From CAYZXT01 sp964482515 (GTDB lineage: Bacteria > Elusimicrobiota > Elusimicrobia > FEN-1173): a stretch of DNA of 64,000 nucleotides. Made by a program: the position numbers and the translations under genes. Location of the stretch: contig CAYZXT010000001.1 of the NCBI GenBank assembly GCA_964482515.1, positions 171,622 to 235,621 of the forward strand, written 5' to 3'. Shown here piece after piece: positions 24,122 through 33,045 of this stretch. The notes below the pieces were generated by a model. The model searched no databases and was not told the DNA's origin. It saw nothing but the letters and a program-made list of their open reading frames with translations. Numbering within the stretch: the stretch's first letter is position 1; the number at the start of each line of letters is the position of its first letter.

Positions 24122-25408
24122 ATGCTTCTGACCTTGTACACCGTCGTCCTGATCGTTTTTTCACCCGTTGTTTTGGCCGGGTTCGTCTGGCGCTTCGGCC
24201 TGCGGCGCACTTTCCTGGGTCTGCCGGAGCGCTTCGGCGGCGGAACGCGGAAGTTGAAGCCCGAAGAGAAAAACCGGACCGTGATCTGGACCCACGCCGC
24301 GTCGGTCGGCGAGGTCCGCGCCGTGGAAGCGTTCCTGCGCCTGTTGCCGGAGCGCATCCCGGGCGTCGTCCGCTGCCTCACCACCACGACGGTGAACGGG
24401 CGCGACCTGGCCGAGTCCCTGGACATCGCCGAGACCGTCCACCTGGCCCCGGCGGACTACCCGTTTTGCGTCGGACGTTTCCTGAACCGCTGGAGCCCCA
24501 AGGCCCTGGTGTTGGTGGAAACGGAGCTTTGGCCCCACTGGATCCATACGGCGCGGAAGCAAAACGTTCCGGTCCTCATCGTGAACGGCCGGCTGTCGGA
24601 GCGTTCCCTGCGTTCCTACCGGTTGCTGCCGGGCTTTTGGCGGCCCATCCTGGAAAGCATCGCCCGGATCGGGGCCCAGAGCCCCGGCCACGCGGCGCGC
24701 TGGCAGAGCCTCGGCGGAAAGCCGTCGCAGATCGTGGTGACGGGGAACCTGAAATACGACGTGGCGCTGCCCGATCCCGCGCAGCGCGCGGCGATTTTCC
24801 GCAAATACGGTTTCGCCGAATCGGATTACGTTTTGGTGTGCGGCAGCACCCACGCCGGGGAGGAGGAGATCCTGATCGACGCGGTGGACTCGCTCCGGAA
24901 GCGCGGCGAAGCGGTGAAGCTCGTCCTGGCGCCGCGGCACGTGGAACGCGCGGCGGAATCGGCGCGGCTGCTGCACCGGGCCAACCTCCCTTTCCGGGTG
25001 CGTTCTGCCCATGTGGCGAACCCGGAATCCTTTCCCGTCATGGTCCTCGACACGCTGGGGGAATTGCAGAAAGTCTACGGGTTGGCGTCGGCGGCCTTCG
25101 TGGGAGGAAGCCTGATCCGCCGCGGCGGCCAGAACCCCCTGGAACCCGCGCGCTGGGGCGTCCCCGTGATCTTCGGGCCTTCCATGGAAAACTTCCAGGA
25201 AATGGCGGATTTGTTTTTGGAACGGAAGGGCGCGGTGCAGGTGGCCGACGGCAAGGCCCTGGAGGAATTGATCCTCGCGTGGAAGCGCGACCCGGCCGCC
25301 GCCCGGACCATCGGAAACGCGGCCCGCGCGACGGCCCTCTCCCAGGGCGGCTCCGTGGAAAAAAGCGTCGCCCTCTTGCAGGAAGTCCTTCGGTCGGCGC
25401 GGCCATGA
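24122..25408 (+). CDS. waaA: 3-deoxy-D-manno-octulosonic acid (Kdo) transferase
   Basis: A 428-residue KdtA/WaaA. One N-terminal membrane helix (about 3-22) is followed by LPERFGG, the catalytic HAASVGEVRAVEAFLRLLP (SVGE near residue 60), ETELWPHWI (about 133), ARWQSLG and VTGNLKYDV, then the GT-B C-terminal half with CGSTHAGEEEILIDA (about 240) and GGSLIRRGGQNPLEPARWG (about 328). It transfers Kdo from CMP-Kdo to lipid IVA on the cytosolic face. CMP-Kdo would come from the kds genes at 41.4-46.5 kb. It overlaps the next gene by four bases. Confidence 0.96.
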   Translation: MLLTLYTVVLIVFSPVVLAGFVWRFGLRRTFLGLPERFGGGTRKLKPEEKNRTVIWTHAASVGEVRAVEAFLRLLPERIPGVVRCLTTTTVNGRDLAESLDIAETVHLAPADYPFCVGRFLNRWSPKALVLVETELWPHWIHTARKQNVPVLIVNGRLSERSLRSYRLLPGFWRPILESIARIGAQSPGHAARWQSLGGKPSQIVVTGNLKYDVALPDPAQRAAIFRKYGFAESDYVLVCGSTHAGEEEILIDAVDSLRKRGEAVKLVLAPRHVERAAESARLLHRANLPFRVRSAHVANPESFPVMVLDTLGELQKVYGLASAAFVGGSLIRRGGQNPLEPARWGVPVIFGPSMENFQEMADLFLERKGAVQVADGKALEELILAWKRDPAAARTIGNAARATALSQGGSVEKSVALLQEVLRSARP

Positions 25409-26424
25409 ATATCTTAGTGATCCGCCTGTCGTCGCTGGGTGACGTCATCCTCACCACGCCGCTCCTCGCCAGCATCAAGGCCGCCCGGCCGGAGAGCCGG
25501 GTGAGCGTCCTGGTCAAGAAGGCCTTCGCGGACGTTTTCCTCGGACATCCGGCGGTGGACGAGATATTGATCTTCGAAGAACGCGGACTGTTCGGCTGGC
25601 TGGGGGAAATCCGCCGCCGGCGCTTCGACGTCTGTCTCGACCTCCACGACAATTTGCGTTCCGCGGTCTGGCGGACGTTTTCCGGCGCGAAGCGGACCGT
25701 CCGCTACGATAAGCGAACGGACGAGCGACGGATTCTGGTCCGCTCAAAGACGTCCTCCCCGCGGCTCGAGCCGCCGGTGAAGGAGCGGTATCTGGAATGC
25801 CTGGCGGTTTTGGGGATCCCCGTGAAGGAACGCCGGACTTCCCTGCACGTGGCCGGCGCCGCTCGGCTGCCCGAGGATTGGCTCCGCGAATTCGGCGACG
25901 CGCCGCTGATCGGCGTCGCGCCGGGCGCGGCCCACGCGACCAAGCGTTGGCTGCCGGAACGGTTCGCCGCGGCCGCCGACTCCCTGGCCGAGAAAATTTC
26001 CGGGCGCGTCATCCTGCTCGGTACTCCGTCGGACGATGGGCCGGTCCGCGAAGTCCTTGAGTATTTGAAAACCCCGGCGCAGAATTTCGTTGGGCGCACA
26101 TCGCTCAAAGAGTTCATGCTCCTCATCCGCCGCTGCGCGGTTCTTTTGACCAACGACTCGGGCGCGATGCATGTCGCTGCGGCCCAGGGCGTTCCCACGG
26201 CCGCCGTGTTCGGCCCGACCGTGCGCGACTTCGGCTTTTTTCCGGAGGAGGATTGCGCGGAGGCGGTGGAGATCGGCGAGCTCTATTGCCGGCCCTGCAG
26301 TTTGCACGGCACGGAGCGTTGCCCCGAAGGCCATTTCCGCTGCATGCGGGAGATTTCCACGAAGCAAGTGCTGGACGCCGCGGAACGCGCTCTGGCGAAA
26401 ACCCCGAAGCGCGTCTTAAAATGA
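25405..26424 (+). CDS. Glycosyltransferase family 9 (heptosyltransferase-like)
   Basis: A 339-residue GT9 protein resembling WaaF/WaaC. It begins MNILVIRLSSLGDVILTTPL, the classic GT9 start. Further on it has APGAAHATKRWLPERFAA (about 172) and TNDSGAMHVAAAQGVPTAAVFGP (key NDSGAMHVA near 249), and a Cys-rich CRPCSLHGTERCP near the end. Members transfer heptose from ADP-heptose to the LPS inner core. The start is fixed by overlap with waaA; the longer upstream frame is only a shadow of waaA. Sugar specificity cannot be read from the sequence. Confidence 0.9.
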   Translation: MNILVIRLSSLGDVILTTPLLASIKAARPESRVSVLVKKAFADVFLGHPAVDEILIFEERGLFGWLGEIRRRRFDVCLDLHDNLRSAVWRTFSGAKRTVRYDKRTDERRILVRSKTSSPRLEPPVKERYLECLAVLGIPVKERRTSLHVAGAARLPEDWLREFGDAPLIGVAPGAAHATKRWLPERFAAAADSLAEKISGRVILLGTPSDDGPVREVLEYLKTPAQNFVGRTSLKEFMLLIRRCAVLLTNDSGAMHVAAAQGVPTAAVFGPTVRDFGFFPEEDCAEAVEIGELYCRPCSLHGTERCPEGHFRCMREISTKQVLDAAERALAKTPKRVLK

Positions 26425-27470
26425 AAATCCTCCACATCCTCGATGAGCGATGGGACTCGGCCCTGACCGCCTACGGCTTGTTCCTGGCCGAGGCGCAGCA
26501 AAAGGCCGGCCAGGACGTCTTCATCGCGGCCAGGCCCGGACGCTACGCGTTCGAAACGGCGAAGGCCAAATCCATCCATGTCGTGCCTTTGTCGAACCCT
26601 GTGTCTCTCCGCTCTTGGGTCGCCCGCTCGGCGATCGACGTCGTGAACGCCCATACCGGGGCCGGACACACAATGGGACTGATTGCGGTCCTTGGTTGTT
26701 CGACGGTTTTGGTCCGCACGCGCGGCGAGGCGAGGGAGATCCGCCGCAACGTGCTCCATGCCCCGCTTTATCGCCGGACGGACGCCGTCATCGCCGCCTC
26801 CGCCCGGATCGCCGACCAATATCTCTCCGCCTTTCCCTCCGTGAAATCAAAACTGTGGGTCGTGTACCCCGGGCTCGACGTGAAAAGCTATGAACCGGAA
26901 CCGGCCGGGCGGTTGCGCTTCGCCCTGGTGGCGAGGCTGGATCCCGTGAAAGGGCAGGAAGTTTTCCTGGACGCGCTCGGGCTGATCAAGCATGAATTGA
27001 AGGACGAGGAGTTCGTGATCACCGGCGATGAGAAAAATACGCCGTTGAAAAAAATCTACGACAAGGTGGAGGCGCTCGGGCTGCAGCATTGGGTCCGGAT
27101 CACCGGACGCCAGGAGGAAATCGGGCCGTTCATGCTCTCCTGCCACGCGGGCGTCATCACCTCGACGGGCAGCGAAGCGCTGTCCCGGGTTTGCCTGGAG
27201 TGGATGGCGGCCGGCCGTCCCGTGCTGGCTTCGGCCGTGGGCTGCCTGCCCGAACTGGTCTCCACCGGGGAGAATGGCTTTTTGGTGCCGCCCCGCAGCC
27301 CGGACGTCCTGGGCAAGGCCCTTTTGAAATTGATACGCGACGCGAACATGCGGCGCGCGATGGGCAAACGCGCCCACGAAATCGCGGCCGAGAGGTTCAA
27401 CGCCGGCCGGTTCGTCCGGGAAACCCAAAAAATTTACGAGAAGGCGATCGATGCGCGTCATTCATCTTAA
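26421..27470 (+). CDS. Glycosyltransferase family 4
   Basis: A 349-residue GT-B enzyme. It starts MKILHILDERWDSALTAYG, the acceptor half has NAHTGAGHTMG (about 76), and the donor half FALVARLDPVKGQEVFLDAL (about 169). The GT4 EX7E-like motif appears as TGSEALSRVCLEWMAAGRP (about 253), followed by GCLPELVSTGENGFLVPP. It probably extends an LPS or capsule oligosaccharide on the cytoplasmic face. ATGA overlap upstream and a 20-base overlap downstream place it firmly in the operon. Donor and acceptor are unknown. Confidence 0.88.
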   Translation: MKILHILDERWDSALTAYGLFLAEAQQKAGQDVFIAARPGRYAFETAKAKSIHVVPLSNPVSLRSWVARSAIDVVNAHTGAGHTMGLIAVLGCSTVLVRTRGEAREIRRNVLHAPLYRRTDAVIAASARIADQYLSAFPSVKSKLWVVYPGLDVKSYEPEPAGRLRFALVARLDPVKGQEVFLDALGLIKHELKDEEFVITGDEKNTPLKKIYDKVEALGLQHWVRITGRQEEIGPFMLSCHAGVITSTGSEALSRVCLEWMAAGRPVLASAVGCLPELVSTGENGFLVPPRSPDVLGKALLKLIRDANMRRAMGKRAHEIAAERFNAGRFVRETQKIYEKAIDARHSS

Positions 27471-28530
27471 TACGGAGAGAACCTGGCGCGGCGGAGAGCG
27501 CCAGACCTTCTGGCTGGCGCGGGAACTTAAGCGCCGCGGCCATGATTCCTGGGTGGCGTGCCGCCCCGGTTCTCCGCTGGATTCCGCGTCGCGGGCCGCC
27601 GGTCTTTCCACTGTCCCCACCCGCCCCTGGTTCGAGATGGATCCCTTCGCCGCGTCCCGGCTGCGGGAGTTCATGAAGCGGGAGCGGGTGGACGTCCTCC
27701 ACGCCCACACCGGCCATGCCGTGGGACTGGGCGCCCTGGCCGTTTTGGACGCGGGCGCGCGGCTGGTCGCCACCCGGCGGGTGGACTTCCACCTCCGGAA
27801 GAATTTACTGACGCGCTGGAAATACCGACAGGTGTCGGCGGTCGTCGCCATTTCCCAGAAAGTCAGAGACATCCTGGCGTCGGACGGGCTTGGTCCGGCG
27901 AAGATCGCGGTCGTCCCCAGCGGCGTCGATTCGGCGGACCATCCCTCCCGCGCCTCGGCGACGGACCTCCGCCGCCAGAAGAAGTTCGCCCCGACGGAAA
28001 AGATCATCGTCAACGCGGCGGCGCTGGTGCCGCACAAGGACCAGGGGTCGCTGCTGTCCGCCATGCCGGAAGTCCTCCGCCAAATCCCGGAGGCGCGGCT
28101 GCTGGTCCTGGGCGACGGCTTTTTGCGCCCGACCCTCGAAAAGAAAGCGCGCACTTTGCGGATCGACCAGCGCGTCAGCTTCCTCGGCCACCGGCCGGAC
28201 GTCTTGGAATATATCGCCCTCGCCGACGTTTTTGTTTTATCATCCAAGGAGGAAGGACTCGGCACGTCGCTGATCGACGCCATGGCCATCGGGACGCCCA
28301 CCGTCGCCACCTCCGGCGGCGGCATCCCGGAGATCTACGGCGGCGACCCGGCCGGGCTGGTCCGGCCCGGCGACAGCGCCGCCCTGGCGGCGGAAATCAT
28401 CGCGGTCCTCGGGGACCCGGCGGAGGCGAAGCGGCGCGTCGAACAGGGGACGGCGCGGGCGGCGGAGTTCACGGTGCAGAAAATGGCAGACCGATACGAA
28501 AAAATTTACGAAAATATACTCCGCCGATGA
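27451..28530 (+). CDS. Glycosyltransferase family 4
   Basis: A 359-residue GT4 enzyme similar in layout to its upstream neighbour. It has MRVIHLNTERTWRGGERQTF (nucleotide-fold start with the GGERQ loop), DVLHAHTGHAVGLGAL (about 81), VPSGVD (about 155) and VLSSKEEGLGTSLIDAMAIG (about 265) with the EX7E-like acidic pair, then PTVATSGGGIPEI. Both this protein and the preceding one carry an HAHTG-type motif, suggesting tandem paralogues. It overlaps neighbours at both ends. The role in core or O-chain assembly is inferred from location. Confidence 0.9.
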   Translation: MRVIHLNTERTWRGGERQTFWLARELKRRGHDSWVACRPGSPLDSASRAAGLSTVPTRPWFEMDPFAASRLREFMKRERVDVLHAHTGHAVGLGALAVLDAGARLVATRRVDFHLRKNLLTRWKYRQVSAVVAISQKVRDILASDGLGPAKIAVVPSGVDSADHPSRASATDLRRQKKFAPTEKIIVNAAALVPHKDQGSLLSAMPEVLRQIPEARLLVLGDGFLRPTLEKKARTLRIDQRVSFLGHRPDVLEYIALADVFVLSSKEEGLGTSLIDAMAIGTPTVATSGGGIPEIYGGDPAGLVRPGDSAALAAEIIAVLGDPAEAKRRVEQGTARAAEFTVQKMADRYEKIYENILRR

Positions 28531-29306
28531 ATACCAGGCTGAGCGCCATCGTCATTACCCGCAACGAGGAACGGGACCTGCCCGCCTGCCTGGACAGTCT
28601 GAAAGGCTGGGTGGACGAGATCGTCGTGGTGGACAATGATTCCACGGACCGGACGAAGGCGATCGCGGCAGACTACGGCGCCAAAGTTTTCGACCACGAG
28701 TTCGAAGGATACGGCCCGCAGAAACAGTTCGCCCTCGAGCAAGCCACGGGCGAATGGGTCCTCAACGTCGATGCGGACGAACGCGTGACGCCCGCCCTGA
28801 TATCCGAGATCGACGTGCTGCTGAAGGCCTCCGGCAAAGAGAACCTGCCGAGCGGTTATTCCATTCCTTTTCAGGTTTTCTTCATGGGACGGAGGCTGCG
28901 CTTCGGCGGTTGTTTCCGCGAGTTCCACATCCGCCTGTTCAAACGCGACAAGGCCCGCTACGGCGGCTCGCGGATCCACGAAGGCATCGAGGTGGACGGC
29001 CCGCTCGGGAAATTGGCCCAGCCCATACGGCACGAAAGCTACCGCAATTTCGCCGAGTACCTGGAGAAGTGCCGGAGCTACACGGGCTTGATCGCGGCGA
29101 AGAAGTTCCGGGAGGGGAAGCGGTTTTCCGCGTGGCATAATCTCCGGCTTCCCTGGGAATTCTTCGTTCGTTACTTTTTGAAACTGGGTTTTCTGGACGG
29201 CCGGGCCGGCTTCGCCTACGCGGCGCTCAGCTCATTTTACGCTTGGCTCAAGCATGTCCGCCTGACGGATTACGAAAGAGGGGTGGCTGACGATGGCTTT
29301 CATTGA
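28527..29306 (+). CDS. Glycosyltransferase family 2 (WaaE/KdtX-like)
   Basis: A 259-residue GT-A enzyme. It has LSAIVITRNEERDLPACLDS at the start, EIVVVDNDSTDRTKAIA (about 31), and a DxD-like NVDADERVTP (about 77). The later part, SRIHEGIEVDGPLGKL and HESYRNFAEYLEK, is typical of the WaaE/KdtX-like beta-glucosyltransferases that add glucose to the LPS inner core. The ATG at 28527 overlaps the upstream stop as ATGA. The last ~60 residues include a short hydrophobic region probably touching the membrane. The deacetylase gene begins 14 bases before the stop. Confidence 0.9.
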   Translation: MNTRLSAIVITRNEERDLPACLDSLKGWVDEIVVVDNDSTDRTKAIAADYGAKVFDHEFEGYGPQKQFALEQATGEWVLNVDADERVTPALISEIDVLLKASGKENLPSGYSIPFQVFFMGRRLRFGGCFREFHIRLFKRDKARYGGSRIHEGIEVDGPLGKLAQPIRHESYRNFAEYLEKCRSYTGLIAAKKFREGKRFSAWHNLRLPWEFFVRYFLKLGFLDGRAGFAYAALSSFYAWLKHVRLTDYERGVADDGFH

Positions 29307-30102
29307 AACCGCCGTTGTTGTCGGGGGGTTGGCGGCCTTGGGCGCTTCGGCCCGCTGGAACTGGTGGCGGCCGCGCGCGGACGGCGTTCCGATCCTGATG
29401 TACCACAAAGTCGGCGATCCGCCTCCGGGATCGAAATTGAAAAAGCTCTGGGTGTCCGTTCCCCAGTTTCGCCGCCAAATGGAATATTTGATACGCCACG
29501 GATACACGCCCATGACGTTGCGCGAGATCGGCGAAAAACGGCGCCGCCAGGAACCCATTCCCGCGTCCGCCATGGTCATCACCTTCGACGACGGCTACAA
29601 GAACAACTACGACACCGCGTTCCCGATCCTCAAGGAGTTCGGTTATAAGGCCGTGGTTTACGTGGTCGTCAACTCTCTCGAAAAAGAAAATTTCTGGCAC
29701 GATCCGGCGTCGGAAACGCGGATCCCGATGCTCTCCTGGAAAGAGGCGGCGGAGATGCAGGCCTACGGGATCGAGATCGGCTCCCACACCATGAACCATC
29801 CGCGCCTGGCCAACCTGCCGGTCGAGAAGGCGCGGGAAGAACTTGAAATGAGCAAGAAGACCATCGGCGAGCGGCTGGGCCTCGACCCGGTCTCCTTCGC
29901 CTATCCCTACGGCAACGGCCAGGACAACGCGACGCTCCAGGACATGGCGCGGGACGCGGGGTATGAAACCGCCGTATCGGTCCACAGCGGACTGGGCGAC
30001 TTTCAAAATGCGCCCTATTGCCTGAAACGGATTTTCGTCCGCGGCGACGATTTCGACGTCGACTTCCACCTGAACATGACCCGGGGGCGCTCCCGCCTTT
30101 AA
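29293..30102 (+). CDS. Polysaccharide deacetylase (NodB-homology)
   Basis: A 269-residue carbohydrate esterase family 4 protein. An N-terminal membrane anchor (about 2-20) precedes GVPILMYHKVGDPPPG, MVITFDDGYKNNYDTAFP (catalytic TFDDG near 97), and GSHTMNHPRLANLPVEKA (metal-binding H-x3-H near 161). SFAYPYGNGQDN (about 198) is the third motif. Such enzymes remove N-acetyl groups from surface glycans or peptidoglycan. Embedded in the glycosyltransferase run, it probably trims the polymer made by this locus. Its stop overlaps the next start by one base. Confidence 0.92.
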   Translation: MAFIETAVVVGGLAALGASARWNWWRPRADGVPILMYHKVGDPPPGSKLKKLWVSVPQFRRQMEYLIRHGYTPMTLREIGEKRRRQEPIPASAMVITFDDGYKNNYDTAFPILKEFGYKAVVYVVVNSLEKENFWHDPASETRIPMLSWKEAAEMQAYGIEIGSHTMNHPRLANLPVEKAREELEMSKKTIGERLGLDPVSFAYPYGNGQDNATLQDMARDAGYETAVSVHSGLGDFQNAPYCLKRIFVRGDDFDVDFHLNMTRGRSRL

Positions 30103-31130
30103 TGCCGCCCCTCAAGATTCCCGCCAAAATCCTCGTCATCCAGCTCCGGCGCATCGGCGACGTCACCGTGACGGCCCCGGTCGTGCCGGCGCTGCGCGCC
30201 GCTTTTCCGTCGGCGTCCATCGATTTCCTGGTGGAAGCCGCCGCCGCGCCCGTGCTTCAGGGCATGCCCGGCCTGAACGAGATCATCGTGTTCGACAAGC
30301 GCCATTTCGTTTCGCACGTCAAACAAATTCGCGCGCGGCGCTACGACTGGGTCCTGGATTTCATGAACAACCCGCGCACGGCGCAGATTTCCATCCTGAG
30401 CGGAGCGCCCGTCCGCGCGGGGTTCCGAGTCCCGTTCTGGGAATGGGTCTACACCCACCGCGTGGACCGTCCCGCTGTCCCGACCTACGCGGTCCAGAGC
30501 AAGTTCAACCTCCTGCGCGCGCTGGGATTGAACCCGCCGGCGCAGGTTTTGCCGAAGCTCGTGCTTTCCGACGATGATTTTTCCGGCGCCCGCGCCTGGT
30601 GGGAAACGAACCGCCTGGCGCAGTTTTCGGAACGGGTGGGCGTGGTGCCGACCCACCGGCACGCGATCCGGCGCTGGCCTGCCGCGAAGTTCGCCCGCGT
30701 GATGGAAACGCTTTTGGAAAAGAAGGACCGCGCTTTGATCGTTTTCGGAGGGCCCGGCGAGGAAGACTATGTCCGCGACCTTCTCCGGCCGTTTCCGGAA
30801 CGCGTGTTCCAGATCCCCGCGGGAAGTTTACGCCAGACCGCCGCGATCCTCGCCCGCTGCGACGCCGTGCTCACGAACGATTCCGGCCCCATGCATCTGG
30901 CCGTGGCCGCGGGCGCGCCGACCGTCACGATCTACGGCCCGACGTGGCCCGCGTCCTGGAACCCGCGCGTCGCGCCGCACCGCTGGGTGCAAGCGGAGGG
31001 CCTCAGCTGCGTCGGATGCAATTTTGATCGATGTCCCTACTCCCACGAATGCATGGAATGGGTGTCGCCCGAACGCGTCGCCTCGGAAGTGGAGTCCGTC
31101 CTGAAAAGCGGGGAACATGCGCTTCGCTGA
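30102..31130 (+). CDS. Glycosyltransferase family 9 (heptosyltransferase-like), second copy
   Basis: A 342-residue GT9 protein. It has ILVIQLRRIGDVTVTAPVVP near the start, RRWPAAKFARVME (about 188), TNDSGPMHLAVAAGAPTVTI (about 259) and a terminal CVGCNFDRCPYSHECM Cys cluster typical of GT9 heptosyltransferases. The usual phosphate-loop PGA is replaced by PTHRHAIRR, so donor binding may differ from the first GT9 copy. The start at 30102 shares a base with the upstream TAA. With the enzyme at 25405 it gives the two transferases expected for a two-heptose core. Confidence 0.9.
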   Translation: MPPLKIPAKILVIQLRRIGDVTVTAPVVPALRAAFPSASIDFLVEAAAAPVLQGMPGLNEIIVFDKRHFVSHVKQIRARRYDWVLDFMNNPRTAQISILSGAPVRAGFRVPFWEWVYTHRVDRPAVPTYAVQSKFNLLRALGLNPPAQVLPKLVLSDDDFSGARAWWETNRLAQFSERVGVVPTHRHAIRRWPAAKFARVMETLLEKKDRALIVFGGPGEEDYVRDLLRPFPERVFQIPAGSLRQTAAILARCDAVLTNDSGPMHLAVAAGAPTVTIYGPTWPASWNPRVAPHRWVQAEGLSCVGCNFDRCPYSHECMEWVSPERVASEVESVLKSGEHALR

Positions 31131-32196
31131 TATTTTGGAGAGGAACGATTTCCTTTGGCGTTCCGCGGCCTGGGCGCCGTCGCTCATTTATGAAGCCGCG
31201 GTCAACGCGCGTTCCGGCGGCTACCGGAAAGGCTGGCTGGAAACGGTCCGCGCGCCTGTCCCGGTTTTCTGCGTCGGCAACATCACCGTCGGCGGCTCGG
31301 GCAAAACGCCGGGTGTGCTCTGGCTGGCCGAACACCTTCTGTCCAAAGGCCGCCGCCCCGCGGTCCTGACCCGGGGATACGGCCGCCGCGATGAGGACGA
31401 ACTCCTGGTCGTCAGCGACGGAAAGTCCCTGCTGGCGGATGCCCGAGCATCCGGCGACGAACCGGTGATGCTGGCGCGCCGGCTGCCGTCGGTCCCCGTG
31501 GTGGCGGCGGCGGACCGCGCCTCGGCGGCGCGCAAAGCCGTGGAGGACTTCGGCGCCGACTGCCTGGTCCTGGACGACGGGTTCCAGCACCTGCGGCTTT
31601 TCCGGGATTTGGATTTGGTCTGCGTGGACGCTTCGGCGCCGCGCTCCTTCGGGCTGGGTTCCCGCGGCAGGAAACGCGCCATCTTGCCGGCGGGCGCGCT
31701 GCGGGAGCCGTTGTCGGGCCTGGCCCGGGCGGGATTGATCTTTCTGACCAAGGTCAACCACGCCAACCCGAAGGAATTGGCCCTTTTGCAAAAGCAATTG
31801 TCCGTTCTGGCGCCGGGCGTTCCCCAGGTGCCGGTCCGCTACGGTTTGGCGTTTTCGGACCCCGCCTCCGGCCGCGTCGTTTCACCGGAAGAGTTGAGGG
31901 GCCTGCGCGTCCTGTCGGTCTGCGGCCTGGCCCGGCCGAAGACGTTCGAGGACGCGGTCCGGGAGGCGGGCGCCGACGTCCTTCCGCGGCGCTTCGCGGA
32001 CCACCATTTTTTCACGGACGCGGAATTGTCCGGCATCGTGGCCGCGGCGGCCAAGGAGCGGCGCCGCATCATCGTGACGGAGAAAGATTTCCAGCGCCTG
32101 CCCGAGTGCTTTCCCTGCTGGGTGGCGCGCCTGCAGTGGATTCCCGATTCGACCGACCCCCTATGGCTGCAAAAAATAAACTCGCTTATTTCCTAG
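31117..32196 (+). CDS. lpxK: Tetraacyldisaccharide (lipid A) 4'-kinase
   Basis: A 359-residue LpxK. It has SLIYEAAVNAR near residue 25, the Walker A-like VGNITVGGSGKTPGVLWLAE (about 52), LTRGYGRR (about 84), SGDEPVMLARRLP, and DCLVLDDGFQHLRLFRDLDL (about 148, with the catalytic DDGFQH). FADHHFFTDAEL is near residue 290, and IIVTEKDFQRL is near the end. LpxK phosphorylates the lipid A precursor at the inner membrane before Kdo addition. It overlaps the GT9 gene by 14 bases and the acyltransferase gene by 34. Confidence 0.96.
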   Translation: MRFADILERNDFLWRSAAWAPSLIYEAAVNARSGGYRKGWLETVRAPVPVFCVGNITVGGSGKTPGVLWLAEHLLSKGRRPAVLTRGYGRRDEDELLVVSDGKSLLADARASGDEPVMLARRLPSVPVVAAADRASAARKAVEDFGADCLVLDDGFQHLRLFRDLDLVCVDASAPRSFGLGSRGRKRAILPAGALREPLSGLARAGLIFLTKVNHANPKELALLQKQLSVLAPGVPQVPVRYGLAFSDPASGRVVSPEELRGLRVLSVCGLARPKTFEDAVREAGADVLPRRFADHHFFTDAELSGIVAAAAKERRRIIVTEKDFQRLPECFPCWVARLQWIPDSTDPLWLQKINSLIS

Positions 32197-33041
32197 AGTA
32201 CGCCTTCGCCCGCGCTTTCGTGGGGGGGATGCGCGCCCTCCCGGAGGCCGTCGGACGTCCCGCCGGCCGCGCTCTCGCCCGCGCCGTCGGTAAAATCGTG
32301 TCGTCCCGCTCCCGCATGGCCGCGTCCAACCTGCGGCTGGCGTTCCCCGATGCCGACGAAGGGCGGATCAGGCAATGGGTCCGGGAATGCTGGAATAATC
32401 TGGGGGAATTTATTTGGGAGTTTTCCCAGATCCCGGGCATGACTTCCGAGGACTACTTCAAGACCGTCGACGTGGAGGGCATGGAACATTTGCGCCGCTC
32501 CCAGGCGGCGGGCAAGGGGATCATACTCATGACCGCCCATTACACGAACTGGGAGAGGCTGACGCAGCTGTTTTCGTTCTCGGGACTCAACCTGGCCGTC
32601 ATCGCCCGGCGGATGAAGAACCCCTACGTCAACGATTTCATCACGGACATCCGCTCCCGGCACGGGACGCGGATATTCCTCCACAAGAACGCCGTGCGCG
32701 AATCCATCCGCTGGCTTAAACAAGGATTTACCGTCGGCATGCTGATCGACCAGCGCATCACCGACGGCGGCGCGCAGGTCCCGTTTTTCAACCGGCCCGC
32801 CTACACCACCACGCTGCCCGCCATCCTGGCCCTGCGCCTCGGGGCGCCGATCCATCCCGTGCACAGCCGGCGGGTGGGGAACCGGCTGAAGATCCTCATT
32901 GATCCGGCCGTGGACGTGTCGGGCCTGAGCGCGAACGAGGAAGGCATCCTGGCCCTGACGGCGAAGCTGAACCTCGTGGTGGAATCCTGGGTGCGCGCGT
33001 ATCCCCCGGCCTGGCTCTGGATACACGACCGGTGGAAATAG
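32163..33041 (+). CDS. LpxL/HtrB-like lipid A acyltransferase
   Basis: A 292-residue member of the LpxL/LpxM family. An N-terminal hydrophobic part is followed by AASNLRLAFPDADEGRIRQW (about 51), the catalytic HYTNWE motif (H-x4-E near residue 126), GLNLAVIARRMKNPYVND (about 142), and GMLIDQRITDGGAQVPFFNRPA (key DQRITDGG near 193). These enzymes add secondary acyl chains to Kdo2-lipid A. The ATG at 32163 is used because upstream in-frame sequence only mirrors lpxK. Acyl-chain specificity is unknown. Confidence 0.92.
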   Translation: MAAKNKLAYFLEYAFARAFVGGMRALPEAVGRPAGRALARAVGKIVSSRSRMAASNLRLAFPDADEGRIRQWVRECWNNLGEFIWEFSQIPGMTSEDYFKTVDVEGMEHLRRSQAAGKGIILMTAHYTNWERLTQLFSFSGLNLAVIARRMKNPYVNDFITDIRSRHGTRIFLHKNAVRESIRWLKQGFTVGMLIDQRITDGGAQVPFFNRPAYTTTLPAILALRLGAPIHPVHSRRVGNRLKILIDPAVDVSGLSANEEGILALTAKLNLVVESWVRAYPPAWLWIHDRWK

Positions 33042-33045
33042 GACT

